A stretch of DNA of 34,821 bases from a virus, in the IMG/VR virus record IMGVR_UViG_3300042470_000788, positions 1-34,821 of that record; one strand, 5' to 3'. The notes under the pieces were generated by a model, which was not told where the DNA came from, made no database searches, and saw only the letters and a program-made list of their open reading frames with translations. Below, in pieces: positions 23,751 to 31,499 of the stretch; position 1 is the stretch's first letter, and every line of letters begins with the position of its first letter. The translations under genes and the position numbers were made by a program.

Positions 23751-24270
23751 ATTGTGGTACGTGGTTGTCAGGCGTATAATAAAACATCCATTGTTTTGTA
23801 TAACGGTAGTTTATAGGTGTTGAATGCCATACAAATTGGCGTAATCTTAATCTTGAATACAATATATGTACATTAGTCCCTGTATAATTTATTCGTTGAT
23901 TAAAGATTTTACGCATCGATAAGTTACTTTCATTAAATGTCATAACTATACCTTTACGCATATGGTTTCTTGCTTCATCAATCATCACACCAAACAATGG
24001 TATATCAGTAGGAGCAACTGTAACTAATCTTGCCATAAAAACATAGTCCTCATGATGATATAGTCCAAACCCTGCAATAGGTTCATCATTGGCTAAGATA
24101 GTATACGCACCAATATTAAAGTAATTGTCTTTAACAAGTTGTTCAACTGTTTCTAATGAATAGTTACTTTCATGACGTAACCCTCGACCAACATAATTAC
24201 CGCAAATTTGTTTGTAGGTGTCCATATCACGTTGAACGGTTAATGTTTTTAAATTACTTAAGTTTACCAT
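23743..24270 (-). CDS. GNAT-like acetyltransferase
   Basis: 175 residues from ATG 24270, which overlaps the upstream aminotransferase stop by 17 bases. The pattern AYTILANDEPIAGFGLYHHE followed by MARLVTVAP and the long helix IDEARNHMRKGIVM matches the central beta-strands and acetyl-CoA-binding region of GNAT enzymes, though the Q/RxxGxG/A loop is not clear. Next to a DegT sugar aminotransferase, N-acylation of an amino sugar is the natural guess. Last gene of the seven-gene minus operon. Confidence 0.65.
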   Translation of the reverse strand: MVNLSNLKTLTVQRDMDTYKQICGNYVGRGLRHESNYSLETVEQLVKDNYFNIGAYTILANDEPIAGFGLYHHEDYVFMARLVTVAPTDIPLFGVMIDEARNHMRKGIVMTFNESNLSMRKIFNQRINYTGTNVHILYSRLRLRQFVWHSTPINYRYTKQWMFYYTPDNHVPQFT

Positions 24271-25312
24271 AAATTTCTTTTGTAACGTTAATAATGTGGC
24301 TAATATCATTATCAGATAAGTTTGGATGAACAGGTAATTGTATACAATATTTCATCATGGGTTGTTTCTTATAATGATTATAAGGCAGTAATCCTATATA
24401 TGTTTGTATACCATGTTTAATGAATTTATTTTGTATAGCAAAGGTTTGACGATGTAACTCTAATTGATAAAATAATGGATAACCTAAAGGACACTCTGCT
24501 TCAGATTTTTGCCTATCATCAAACTTTAATACAGATAATTTTTTGTAATTTTTCTGTCTAATTTCTTGTAAGCGTGGTAAATCTAATAATTGTGCGTGTA
24601 AAAAACTACTAACTAATGCACTCATACTACCTTTAAACGGCATTGTACTATTACCATGTTGATAATTACCAAACGTAAAAAAGTATGGGTGTTTTTTGGT
24701 TGGTTTAACATCACTGAATTGGCGATATGTTACCCACGATAGTAATTCTTCATTGTCTGTAGCTAAGCATCCACCTTCACCACCTTGTAAAATTTTATTA
24801 TTACTAAAACTATAAATTGCTACGTCAGGTTTGAGTTTAGATGATGTTCCAAATACTTGACAACGATCTTCGATATAAAATGCATGTTCATCTTTTGGAT
24901 GTGTTACGTTAATATTATTATGACTTGTTAAAATATAAACAGGTAACCAACCATTTTCAGGAGTAATTTCTAGATTTCTTGGTAAAGGTACAGGAGTAAC
25001 TTCGTCATTTCTTGATGATATCATTTCATATGTTCTATTTTGTAAAAAACCCCATATGAAAAAGTAACTGAATTCACTGACATAATAATAAACACGATGC
25101 TTAGATTCTAGCCATTCAAGAACTGATAACAATGCGTTAGTGCCACTATTGAACAATATGTTTTTACCTATGATTGGTTCAAGTGCAGTGCTAAATTGTT
25201 CATTTTGTTCAGACCATAAACCACCTAAAAATTTGTTAGGTTGCAGCGTGTTTAATATATGTTGATGGTATGGTTGTATGTTGGAGTAGTCTAAACTATT
25301 AAAGGATATCAT
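24254..25312 (-). CDS. DegT/DnrJ/EryC1/StrS-type PLP aminotransferase
   Basis: 352 residues, normal length. Catalytic Lys K173 in FSNNKILQGGEGG, the PLP-binding Asp in YIEDRCQVFG (D149), and the phosphate-binding NSGTNALL near residue 55. The family transaminates keto-sugars in O-antigen, capsule and glycoprotein glycan pathways. Coupled by ATGA-type overlap to the upstream hydroxylase and by 17 bases to the GNAT gene, which together suggests an amino-sugar or amino-acyl product. Confidence 0.9.
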   Translation of the reverse strand: MISFNSLDYSNIQPYHQHILNTLQPNKFLGGLWSEQNEQFSTALEPIIGKNILFNSGTNALLSVLEWLESKHRVYYYVSEFSYFFIWGFLQNRTYEMISSRNDEVTPVPLPRNLEITPENGWLPVYILTSHNNINVTHPKDEHAFYIEDRCQVFGTSSKLKPDVAIYSFSNNKILQGGEGGCLATDNEELLSWVTYRQFSDVKPTKKHPYFFTFGNYQHGNSTMPFKGSMSALVSSFLHAQLLDLPRLQEIRQKNYKKLSVLKFDDRQKSEAECPLGYPLFYQLELHRQTFAIQNKFIKHGIQTYIGLLPYNHYKKQPMMKYCIQLPVHPNLSDNDISHIINVTKEIYGKLK

Positions 25313-26037
25313 TGAAAAACTAAATCCTCTTGTCCGTGTGTGTCTATAATTAAGTTTAATCTTGGTTTATCGCCCAAGTTTTTAACCCAATGAACATGTC
25401 CACTATTAAAGAAGTAAACACTACCATCTTCGATCATTTGATATTCTTGGTCTACTTTGTTTACTCTAAACCCATATATAACTTCATCGTTGTTAAAAAT
25501 AGGAATATGATAACGTGTAATGTATGATGGATCATAATCAACGTGTGGTTTAATTTCAAAGTGATCGCTTAATACTGCTAATCTTACTCGTGTTACTTTG
25601 CTTGTAAACATGTTAAGGATATCATCAAATATGCCTACACAATGTTCGTTACGTAAACCATAATTTAACTCATCTGCTTCAGGTACATACAATGTATGAG
25701 TACGATCTAATCGTTTAGTTCTTGTGAAGATGTTTTTATGTGTTTCACTAAGCTTGGTTGAATCTGTTGTAATTAAACTTGGGTCAATATTAGTTAAGTA
25801 TAACTGTTTATACTTTTCACCTTCTAGTAAAGGTGCATCTGATTCTTTAAAAAAACTCTCTTTGCAATATTCATTGGCAATTAGAAAAGCTTGATGATTA
25901 CTATTTGCGCTATACTTAATATCATTGTACTTATTATAATCATCATAGTGGTTGTTGATAATATATTCTCGCAATAATTGTAAATCAATCTTTTTGTTGA
26001 TCTTTGCTAGTGCAGGTAACTGTTTTCTATTAAGCAT
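25309..26037 (-). CDS. aspartyl/asparaginyl beta-hydroxylase-like oxygenase
   Basis: 242 residues from ATG 26037, overlapping the upstream stop by 8 bases; an in-frame ATG at 26088 lies deep in the upstream gene and is less likely. The core is H165-x-D167 in IKPHVDYDPSY, then RYHIPIFNND, H216 in HVHWVKN and R226 in KPRLNLIIDT. The HWVKN-x(5)-R layout is characteristic of Asp/Asn beta-hydroxylases. The His-to-Arg spacing (10) equals that of the four tandem paralogues. N-terminal 110 residues are helical and specific to this copy. Confidence 0.85.
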   Translation of the reverse strand: MLNRKQLPALAKINKKIDLQLLREYIINNHYDDYNKYNDIKYSANSNHQAFLIANEYCKESFFKESDAPLLEGEKYKQLYLTNIDPSLITTDSTKLSETHKNIFTRTKRLDRTHTLYVPEADELNYGLRNEHCVGIFDDILNMFTSKVTRVRLAVLSDHFEIKPHVDYDPSYITRYHIPIFNNDEVIYGFRVNKVDQEYQMIEDGSVYFFNSGHVHWVKNLGDKPRLNLIIDTHGQEDLVFQ

Positions 26038-26527
26038 TGTAAAAAAACTGTAGAAGTTGTATGGGTTCACTAGATGTTTTTGCACCATGCACTACCTTAT
26101 TTGGGTTAAAGTGATATTCATGTATACCACGTAATTTAAAGAAACATCCTGTTTCATCATACAGTGACGTTTCACTATCTGTGCCACTAACCATAACATT
26201 ATAAACCATGGTTGTTCTGTTAGGGTGATAATCTAGATGAATTGGAAAATTAGAATATGGTAACACTGTTAGTGCAAAAATACTTTCAGGTTTTGAACCA
26301 CATTCACGTAATAATTTTTTAGCACCAAAATCTTTAACTAACTCTAGTGCCATATCTTTACCAAATGTACTAAGATAACCTACAACGGTGCCACGATGCC
26401 TAATCCAATTGCGACAATCATACTTAAATTCTTTAGTATCAAAACGATAATACCATTTTTCTTCTACGGTATCTGTAAAGTCTTTATTGATGGGTAATGT
26501 GTCAATATATTCAAAATATTTTTTCAT
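26030..26527 (-). CDS. oxygenase-like cupin protein lacking the usual Arg
   Basis: 165 residues. H97-x-D99 in FPIHLDYHPN and H147 in NKVVHGAK give a possible Fe(II) triad in a beta-helix. At the +10 position, where relatives have R, it has Q157 (EPIQLLQFFY), so 2-oxoglutarate binding may differ or be lost. Overlaps the desaturase stop (ATGA). It could be a divergent oxygenase or a non-oxygenase cupin. Confidence 0.65.
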   Translation of the reverse strand: MKKYFEYIDTLPINKDFTDTVEEKWYYRFDTKEFKYDCRNWIRHRGTVVGYLSTFGKDMALELVKDFGAKKLLRECGSKPESIFALTVLPYSNFPIHLDYHPNRTTMVYNVMVSGTDSETSLYDETGCFFKLRGIHEYHFNPNKVVHGAKTSSEPIQLLQFFYNA

Positions 26528-27270
26528 TGTTCTATTAACCTTATGACTTGGTAACTTACATCAAATTCCCAAGGTCTTGTTTGAAAATTCTTATTAGCAG
26601 GACGATAGTGATGATTATTGTGCCATCCTTCACCCCATACAAGATATCCTAATATAATATTATTTTTACTATAATCGTTTACTTTATGATTGGTATAGCC
26701 TAATACACTGTGGCACAGTGTATTAATACTACTACCTGCGTTCCATAAGATAGCAGCAGGTGCAAGATAAAGCAGTGTTGCCCAATACCATCCACCGATC
26801 AATAGTAAGGATAACAATATTAATACATGGATGTGATAGTATCGACGATGTAAAAATCTATGAAAAGGATCACGCACCATTTGATTGACATATTGTAGCT
26901 TGGGATGTGTATAAAACATGCTTAACCATTGTACTTTAACATAACCAAAAACAAAGGGGCTATGAGGGTCGCCTTGCTTGTCTGCGTGACGATGATGTGC
27001 ACGATGGTTGTTTACCCAACTTATAGGACTACCAATTAATCCCCATACACTACATATACTTCCAATTTTTTCCAACCAATTATATTTTGGTTTAAAACTT
27101 TTATGACTATAATAACGATGTAAGGTAATGCTTACACCAATACAACCTGTTAAAAAGTAAATAAAAAATACGATAAGCCATTCATATAAACCAAAGTTAA
27201 AAAAAGCCCATACTAAACTAATATGAGCGATCATTTGAAATAAGAATAGCAATATAAATTTTACTTTCAT
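26524..27270 (-). CDS. membrane fatty-acyl desaturase (delta-9 type)
   Basis: 248 residues with the three histidine boxes of membrane desaturases: HRYYSH at 51-56, HRAHH at 89-93, HNNHH at 217-221. Four or so hydrophobic segments surround them, and the family features WGLIGSPISWVNNHR and WGEGWHNNHHYRP are present. It would introduce a double bond in host acyl chains in the inner membrane using diiron and electrons from the host. Near full length (bacterial delta-9 enzymes are somewhat longer). It lies with oxygenase genes, so joint lipid or envelope modification is a reasonable inference. Confidence 0.92.
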   Translation of the reverse strand: MKVKFILLFLFQMIAHISLVWAFFNFGLYEWLIVFFIYFLTGCIGVSITLHRYYSHKSFKPKYNWLEKIGSICSVWGLIGSPISWVNNHRAHHRHADKQGDPHSPFVFGYVKVQWLSMFYTHPKLQYVNQMVRDPFHRFLHRRYYHIHVLILLSLLLIGGWYWATLLYLAPAAILWNAGSSINTLCHSVLGYTNHKVNDYSKNNIILGYLVWGEGWHNNHHYRPANKNFQTRPWEFDVSYQVIRLIEQ

Positions 27271-27288
27271 ATTGCTATTTAGGACGGA

Positions 27289-28209
27289 TTAGTTAAGCTT
27301 TATTTTATCCACATAAGGTGCCCACAATTTGCGTTGTTCAATCATAAGCTTTTCATACCCTACACTATTTTGATCTTCGGGTAAGGTATACCACATTATG
27401 TCATTTAAGAACTCGGTGTATTCTGCAGTGCGTAGCGCATTAAGAAAAGTCTTTTCCCAAAATTTTACAATAGTTGGGTCAGTGTTTCTAGGTAAAACAA
27501 CACCAACTTGACCAACTAATGAAAACTTTAATAATATAGTACCTTGAATTTTGCTTGGTACAGTATTACCTGTTATACCAAGATATCTAACTTTACCTGC
27601 TTTATAAAATTCATATGCACTACTAGCGGGAAATATGCCATAATGTACTTGACCACCTGCAACGTCAACTGCAGCTAATGCAGGACTACGATAGCCTATC
27701 ATTTCAGTTTGTGCTTTCATATTAGATCGAAGGTATTCATATGCAACACGTTGTATTGCAGCACCTACTCCAATATTAACTGCACCTGATAATTGATTAA
27801 ATTCTTCTAGCGTTTTTACACCTTTTTCTGAATTAGCCACTAATGCTAGTGGTGTTCTAGCTAAACTAATAACAAATTCCACATCAAATGGATCATGCAC
27901 TAGTATATTTGAATACCATGTTTTTGTACCAACAAATACACCAATTGCAGGTACAAATAAAGTATGTCCATCTGCAGGTTGTTTAGCGAAATGATTGAAG
28001 CCAACCACCTCATCCGACCCAGGCTTGTTTTCAATAATAAAATTAATATTTGGGTTTTGTTTTTGTACAATACTTGCTGCTTTACGAAAGACAATTTCAT
28101 TGCCACTACCACTAGCATAACCTATAACTACAGTAACAGGTTTAGTAGGTTGAAAACTATACGCATTTAAGCTTAATAGTAACGAAGTAATAAAGATAAT
28201 AAGTTTCAT
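27289..28209 (-). CDS. TctC/Bug-type periplasmic substrate-binding protein
   Basis: 306 residues, full family length. A signal peptide spans residues 1-18 (cleavage after AYS). The Bug family hallmarks PVTVVIGYASGSGNE, IENKPGSDEVVG, ADGHTLFV and later VGVVLPRNT are visible. Bug proteins bind carboxylates in the periplasm for tripartite tricarboxylate transporters; Burkholderiales-type hosts have very many. No membrane components are encoded here, so the protein would need a host TctAB or act alone. It overlaps the methyltransferase stop (ATGA). Confidence 0.9.
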   Translation of the reverse strand: MKLIIFITSLLLSLNAYSFQPTKPVTVVIGYASGSGNEIVFRKAASIVQKQNPNINFIIENKPGSDEVVGFNHFAKQPADGHTLFVPAIGVFVGTKTWYSNILVHDPFDVEFVISLARTPLALVANSEKGVKTLEEFNQLSGAVNIGVGAAIQRVAYEYLRSNMKAQTEMIGYRSPALAAVDVAGGQVHYGIFPASSAYEFYKAGKVRYLGITGNTVPSKIQGTILLKFSLVGQVGVVLPRNTDPTIVKFWEKTFLNALRTAEYTEFLNDIMWYTLPEDQNSVGYEKLMIEQRKLWAPYVDKIKLN

Positions 28210-28769
28210 TTTTTTCCAATAATCATATAACGTTCATAAAATTTGCCATGTCTATTTAATGGTATAGGTTTTATACCAACCATAAATTCTTGTGCTAAGG
28301 GATAAATTTTTTTGAATTCTTTTATGGTAGGGGTAGGTTGTTTGATTAACCATGGTTCGTTAGGGTCAGTAATATTAGTTGATTGTATACATACGATGGT
28401 GTTTTTAGGAATCAAACCAAACCACGTATTATGATCAAAATGTTCAGCACTACAGTTTATTACAATGTCAGGGCAGTTAGTCCAATTTAAATTATTTGCG
28501 TCAGTAACAATGTTGGTTACAGTAGTAGGAGCGTATATGTTCCATGCACTGCATATTTTGTCAGCTACTGCTATAGCATTGATATCTGTATCAAATCCTG
28601 TAATATGTTTATAGTAGTCAGGTTTTCTAACTTGTAACATAAAAGCAGTGATATTGTACCAACTTCCTAATACCCAAACTGATAGATTAGGTTGTACATA
28701 TCGTTCTAATTCCTCACACAGCCATAATTTACTAATGATTTGTCCATGGCTAAAAGCATCAAAATTCAT
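28206..28769 (-). CDS. SAM-dependent methyltransferase-like protein
   Basis: 187 residues. SAM-binding Rossmann features: VWVLGSWYNITAF at 31-43 (motif I), the acidic strand end GFDTDINAI at 58-66, TDANNLNW, and DIVINCSAEHFD (motif IV-like). The small size suggests just the core domain. It is the first gene of the minus operon and begins 5 bases after CTTAAATA, so it leads the operon. Methyl acceptor unknown. Confidence 0.75.
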   Translation of the reverse strand: MNFDAFSHGQIISKLWLCEELERYVQPNLSVWVLGSWYNITAFMLQVRKPDYYKHITGFDTDINAIAVADKICSAWNIYAPTTVTNIVTDANNLNWTNCPDIVINCSAEHFDHNTWFGLIPKNTIVCIQSTNITDPNEPWLIKQPTPTIKEFKKIYPLAQEFMVGIKPIPLNRHGKFYERYMIIGKK

Positions 28770-28774
28770 GAAAA

Positions 28775-28782
28775 TATTTAAG
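28775..28782 (-). promoter_or_regulatory. late-like CTTAAATA, minus strand, 5 bases before ATG
   Basis: On the minus strand CTTAAATA, then TTTTC, then ATG 28769. It heads the seven-gene minus operon and diverges from the next element. Confidence 0.5.
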
Positions 28783-28795
28783 AGGTTTGTATTGA

Positions 28796-28803
28796 TGTAA
28801 ATA
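28796..28803 (+). promoter_or_regulatory. late-like TGTAAATA, 5 bases before ATG 28809
   Basis: TGTAAATA followed by AATTT and ATG. Divergently arranged with the minus-strand CTTAAATA only 13 bases away. Confidence 0.5.
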
Positions 28804-28808
28804 AATTT

Positions 28809-29663
28809 ATGACTACTAAAATTCTTATTATGGGCTTACCTGGCTCAGGAAAAACTTACCTTGCTGAACGATTAAAACAATTTTTACAATTGCCACGTTC
28901 AGTTACCGAAATGCCAATCTCTAAATTAGCTAAGTACGAAGTTGCCCCGATGAATTGGCAACCAACAGTAAAATGGTTTAATGCTGATGATGTACGTAAG
29001 CGTTATAATGATTGGGACTTCAGCACTGAAGGTCGTATTCGACAATCAATACGTATGGCAGACTTTGCAATTAATAGTGGCAGCGATTATGTCATTTGTG
29101 ATTTTGTTGCACCATTAGTTGAAATGCGCAACAACTTCAAAGCAGATTGGACAATTTGGATGGACACTATTGATGCAGGTCGTTACGAAGATACTAACAA
29201 AGCATTTATACCACCTGCACAATATGATTTCCGTATTACTGAAAAAAATGCTGAATTTTGGGTAAAGTATATTGGTGAACATATTATCAAGGATCAGCGT
29301 AGACCAACATTTGATTGGCGTAAAGAAACAGTACAAATGTTAGGACGTTGGCAACCATGGCATGCAGGTCATCGTGCATTATTTGAACGATTGTTACAGC
29401 GTACAGGACAAGTCGTTATTCAAATACGTGATGTTCAAGGATGGCAAGGCAGTAACCCATTTAATGTTGATCAAGTTAAAGGTTATATTAAACGAGATTT
29501 AGACCCGTTGTATCAAGGACAATATGAAATTATGTTAGTGCCTAATATTGTACATATTGGTTGGGGACGTGGTGTAGGCTATACAAGTGGTGAAGAAACG
29601 TTTGATGAAAGCATCACGAGTATCAGTGCAACTAATATTCGCAAGGAAATGGGGCTTGAGTAG
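28809..29663 (+). CDS. APS-kinase-like P-loop domain fused to HxGH nucleotidyltransferase
   Basis: 284 residues in two domains. Residues 1-~165: Walker A GLPGSGKT (9-16) and APS-kinase-like features NADDVRKRYNDWDFS, RMADFAINSGSDYVICDFVAP and WMDT. Residues ~172-284: a nucleotidyltransferase of the cytidylyltransferase/NMNAT class with GRWQPWHAGH (HxGH at 185-188) and ISATNIR (272-278). The order is kinase then transferase. Possible roles: making PAPS or a nucleotide-activated group; NadR-like NAD synthesis is an alternative but with reversed order. The next gene encodes a sulfotransferase-like protein, which would use PAPS. Confidence 0.82.
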   Translation: MTTKILIMGLPGSGKTYLAERLKQFLQLPRSVTEMPISKLAKYEVAPMNWQPTVKWFNADDVRKRYNDWDFSTEGRIRQSIRMADFAINSGSDYVICDFVAPLVEMRNNFKADWTIWMDTIDAGRYEDTNKAFIPPAQYDFRITEKNAEFWVKYIGEHIIKDQRRPTFDWRKETVQMLGRWQPWHAGHRALFERLLQRTGQVVIQIRDVQGWQGSNPFNVDQVKGYIKRDLDPLYQGQYEIMLVPNIVHIGWGRGVGYTSGEETFDESITSISATNIRKEMGLE

Positions 29664-30396
29664 TTACGAAAGAGTATGCTTTTTATCATTGCCTAGATCA
29701 GGAACACAATTAATTGGTAATATTTTTAGGCAGAGGTACATACGTCAGTTAGAAATAGGTGAACTATTTGAATCACATCATATTTCGAGCTACATGTTTG
29801 ATCATAATGATTACCTATTTCGTATAAATTTTGAACGAAGCCATTTTCCTACGGGGTGGAAGTTATGGGATAGGGACAGTTATCGTTTAGATGTGTTAAA
29901 ACGATTTAATCTAGAACAGCAATTAAGTATCAAGTTATTTGTTTTCAAACATTATGATACGCTATTGTTTGATCAAATTGTAGAAACCTTTATAGATAGA
30001 AAGTTTTCTTTTGTTTCATTACAAAGAAATGTAGTTGATCAATTATTCAGTTACATTGTAGCGGACCATTGGAGTAAAGGCTTAAATAATAATGTATTTC
30101 CTATCAATAGAGTAGTTCAAGGTACATCAAAAGTTGTCATTACTGAAGGTATTGACAAGATGTGTAGGTATATGTCAGAAAGCAATGTGCTATTTCAAGA
30201 TAATATCCAACGATTAAAAAGTAAGTATAATCTTACCATACCCCATGTTACGTATGAAAATATATTTGAACAATGTTCTACTCTACTTCAATTTCAAGCA
30301 AAAAATGAGGGTGTAAAAACTTTGGATGATCCTAAGTTACACATTGAAAACTACGAAGAAATAAAAACTTACATAAATAGCTTGACAGCATTTTAA
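29656..30396 (+). CDS. sulfotransferase-like protein
   Basis: 246 residues from TTG 29656, inside the TTGAGTAG end of the upstream gene and 7 bases after AAGGAA; in-frame ATG 29605 or GTG 29587 would run far into the upstream gene. The 5'-phosphosulfate loop FLSLPRSGTQLI (P13-T17) and the 3'-phosphate-binding SLQRNVVDQLFSYI near residue 125 match PAPS-dependent sulfotransferases. It would transfer sulfate to a sugar, lipid or protein. Coupled by an 8-base overlap to the APS-kinase fusion, which could supply the donor. Confidence 0.75.
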   Translation: MSSYERVCFLSLPRSGTQLIGNIFRQRYIRQLEIGELFESHHISSYMFDHNDYLFRINFERSHFPTGWKLWDRDSYRLDVLKRFNLEQQLSIKLFVFKHYDTLLFDQIVETFIDRKFSFVSLQRNVVDQLFSYIVADHWSKGLNNNVFPINRVVQGTSKVVITEGIDKMCRYMSESNVLFQDNIQRLKSKYNLTIPHVTYENIFEQCSTLLQFQAKNEGVKTLDDPKLHIENYEEIKTYINSLTAF

Positions 30397-30410
30397 ATGC
30401 TTGCTATAGT
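30382..30410 (+). promoter_or_regulatory. strong sigma70 promoter for tRNA-Met/Ile
   Basis: TTGACA (30382-30387), 17-base spacer, TATAGT (30405-30410); the start would be about 30417, six bases before the tRNA. It is the best sigma70 match in the window and lies partly in the end of the sulfotransferase gene. Confidence 0.85.
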
Positions 30411-30422
30411 TCGATCCATGTT

Positions 30423-30501
30423 GCCCCCTTAGCTCATGGTTGGTCAGAGCGGCAAGCTCATAACTTGAAGGTGCGTGGTTCGACTCCACGAGGGGGCACC
30501 A
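30423..30501 (+). tRNA. tRNA with CAT anticodon (Met or Ile2)
   Basis: 79 bases with encoded CCA. Acceptor GCCCCCT/AGGGGGC, D stem GCTC/GAGC, anticodon loop CTCATAA (CAT at 30459-30461), T arm CGTGG-TTCGACT-CCACG. The first pair is G-C, so it is not an initiator tRNA. The acceptor resembles tRNA-Ile2 (lysidine-modified CAT) as much as elongator Met. Its 27-43 pair is G-A. It has its own strong promoter. Confidence 0.95.
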
Positions 30502-30516
30502 ACATAGGTATTTAAA

Positions 30517-31242
30517 ATGATTTATGATGATAGTATAGAACGAGATCAATTTTGTAAAGCAAACGGTATATACTATTTTTCAGAGGAAATTACACTACGG
30601 AAAGATACACGCAAGTGTGTAAGCAATTTAGATTTTAAAAGTATTGATAAAGAATATCGACAAAATCAAATTGTCATAGTAGATAACTTTCTTGATAAAG
30701 AAGTTGCTTTTAGGTTGCGACATTTTTTGCTATCAACTAATTTAAGACAATTTTTTCAGCATGATTACGCTAGTATAGATTATTATAGGCGACCTAATGA
30801 AGTATGGTTTAATCTTCTTTCAAACATTGTTGATGAATTAAAAGAAAATTTAGATATACTTAATGACAAAGAGTTTATTAGGGCATGGAGTTTTATTTTT
30901 AATAATACGTCAGAGGGTGTAAAAACTCATGCTGATCCTGCTGCAGTAAACATTAATTTATGGGTAACTCCTGATGAGTGTTTAGAACAAAGCAGTGGAA
31001 TGAATGGGTTAGAAGTATTTAAAGTTGAAAAACCGCTTGATTGGACTTATAAGCAATATAATGACAGTAGAGAAATGTGTGATCAATTTGTTCAAATTAA
31101 CAACGCAGAAAAAATAAGTATTGACTATAAGTTTAATCGTGCGGTAATATTCAATTCTGCTTTTTTTCATCGTTCTCAATCTGTTAGAGCATATGATGGA
31201 TATGAAAATAGGCGAATAAATTATACTTTTTTGTATAATTAG
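30517..31242 (+). CDS. Fe(II)/2-oxoglutarate oxygenase (prolyl-hydroxylase-like)
   Basis: 241 residues. H138-x-D140 in KTHADPAAVNINLWV, H218 in FFHRSQSV and Arg at 232/233 in NRRINYTFLYN form the expected triad and 2OG-binding residue. The N-terminal half has the VDNFLDKEVAFRLRHFL motif that opens many 2OG-Fe(II) proteins of phages and protein hydroxylases. It starts 16 bases after tRNA-Met with a weak TAGG Shine-Dalgarno, so it probably shares the tRNA's promoter. Substrate unknown. Confidence 0.83.
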   Translation: MIYDDSIERDQFCKANGIYYFSEEITLRKDTRKCVSNLDFKSIDKEYRQNQIVIVDNFLDKEVAFRLRHFLLSTNLRQFFQHDYASIDYYRRPNEVWFNLLSNIVDELKENLDILNDKEFIRAWSFIFNNTSEGVKTHADPAAVNINLWVTPDECLEQSSGMNGLEVFKVEKPLDWTYKQYNDSREMCDQFVQINNAEKISIDYKFNRAVIFNSAFFHRSQSVRAYDGYENRRINYTFLYN

Positions 31243-31262
31243 CAAAAAAGTAGGCTTTTTTG
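31243..31262 (+). terminator. weak hairpin after oxygenase gene
   Basis: CAAAAAAG-TAGG-CTTTTTTG, a perfect 8-bp inverted repeat immediately after the stop at 31242. The stem is almost all A-T, but the 3' strand gives a T-run, so it could act as a weak terminator in one or both directions. Confidence 0.45.
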
Positions 31263-31281
31263 TAGTATTTTTGCAACGATG

Positions 31282-31289
31282 TATAAATA
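31282..31289 (+). promoter_or_regulatory. late-like TATAAATA ahead of the non-coding stretch
   Basis: Exact TATAAATA with no ATG at 5-6 bases. It could give late transcription of the RNA region, starting near 31295, in addition to the sigma70 promoter at 31315. Confidence 0.4.
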
Positions 31290-31314
31290 ACCTTACATTA
31301 GGATATAAAACTAG

Positions 31315-31343
31315 TTGACAAAGTAAATTTTATAAGGTAAAGT
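31315..31343 (+). promoter_or_regulatory. sigma70 promoter for the non-coding RNA region
   Basis: TTGACA (31315-31320), 17-base spacer, TAAAGT (31338-31343). Predicted start about 31350. Together with the terminator at 31495-31524 it defines a ~175-base transcript. Confidence 0.75.
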
Positions 31344-31454
31344 AACAAACATGAGAAGTCTAAGAAATACGATGAGTTTAGCGAAGGGTACACAACCAAG
31401 TTGGTGTGCGATCCCCCATGCTCGCTCATATAATTTTGAGGACATTGGGGGCAG

Positions 31455-31499
31455 GGGTTCAGGTTAATCATAGATAGTACATAAGATTACACTGAACCC
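31455..31499 (+). promoter_or_regulatory. candidate anti-terminator pairing
   Basis: GGGTTCAG (31455-31462) is the exact reverse complement of CTGAACCC (31492-31499), giving an 8-bp stem that uses bases 31495-31499 of the terminator's 5' strand. The two hairpins cannot form together. Confidence 0.5.

Noticed and set aside
31351-31467. 38-codon protein starting at the sigma70 transcript start
   Set aside because: No ribosome-binding site, odd composition, and it overlaps strong RNA stems. Kept only as a note under the RNA candidate.
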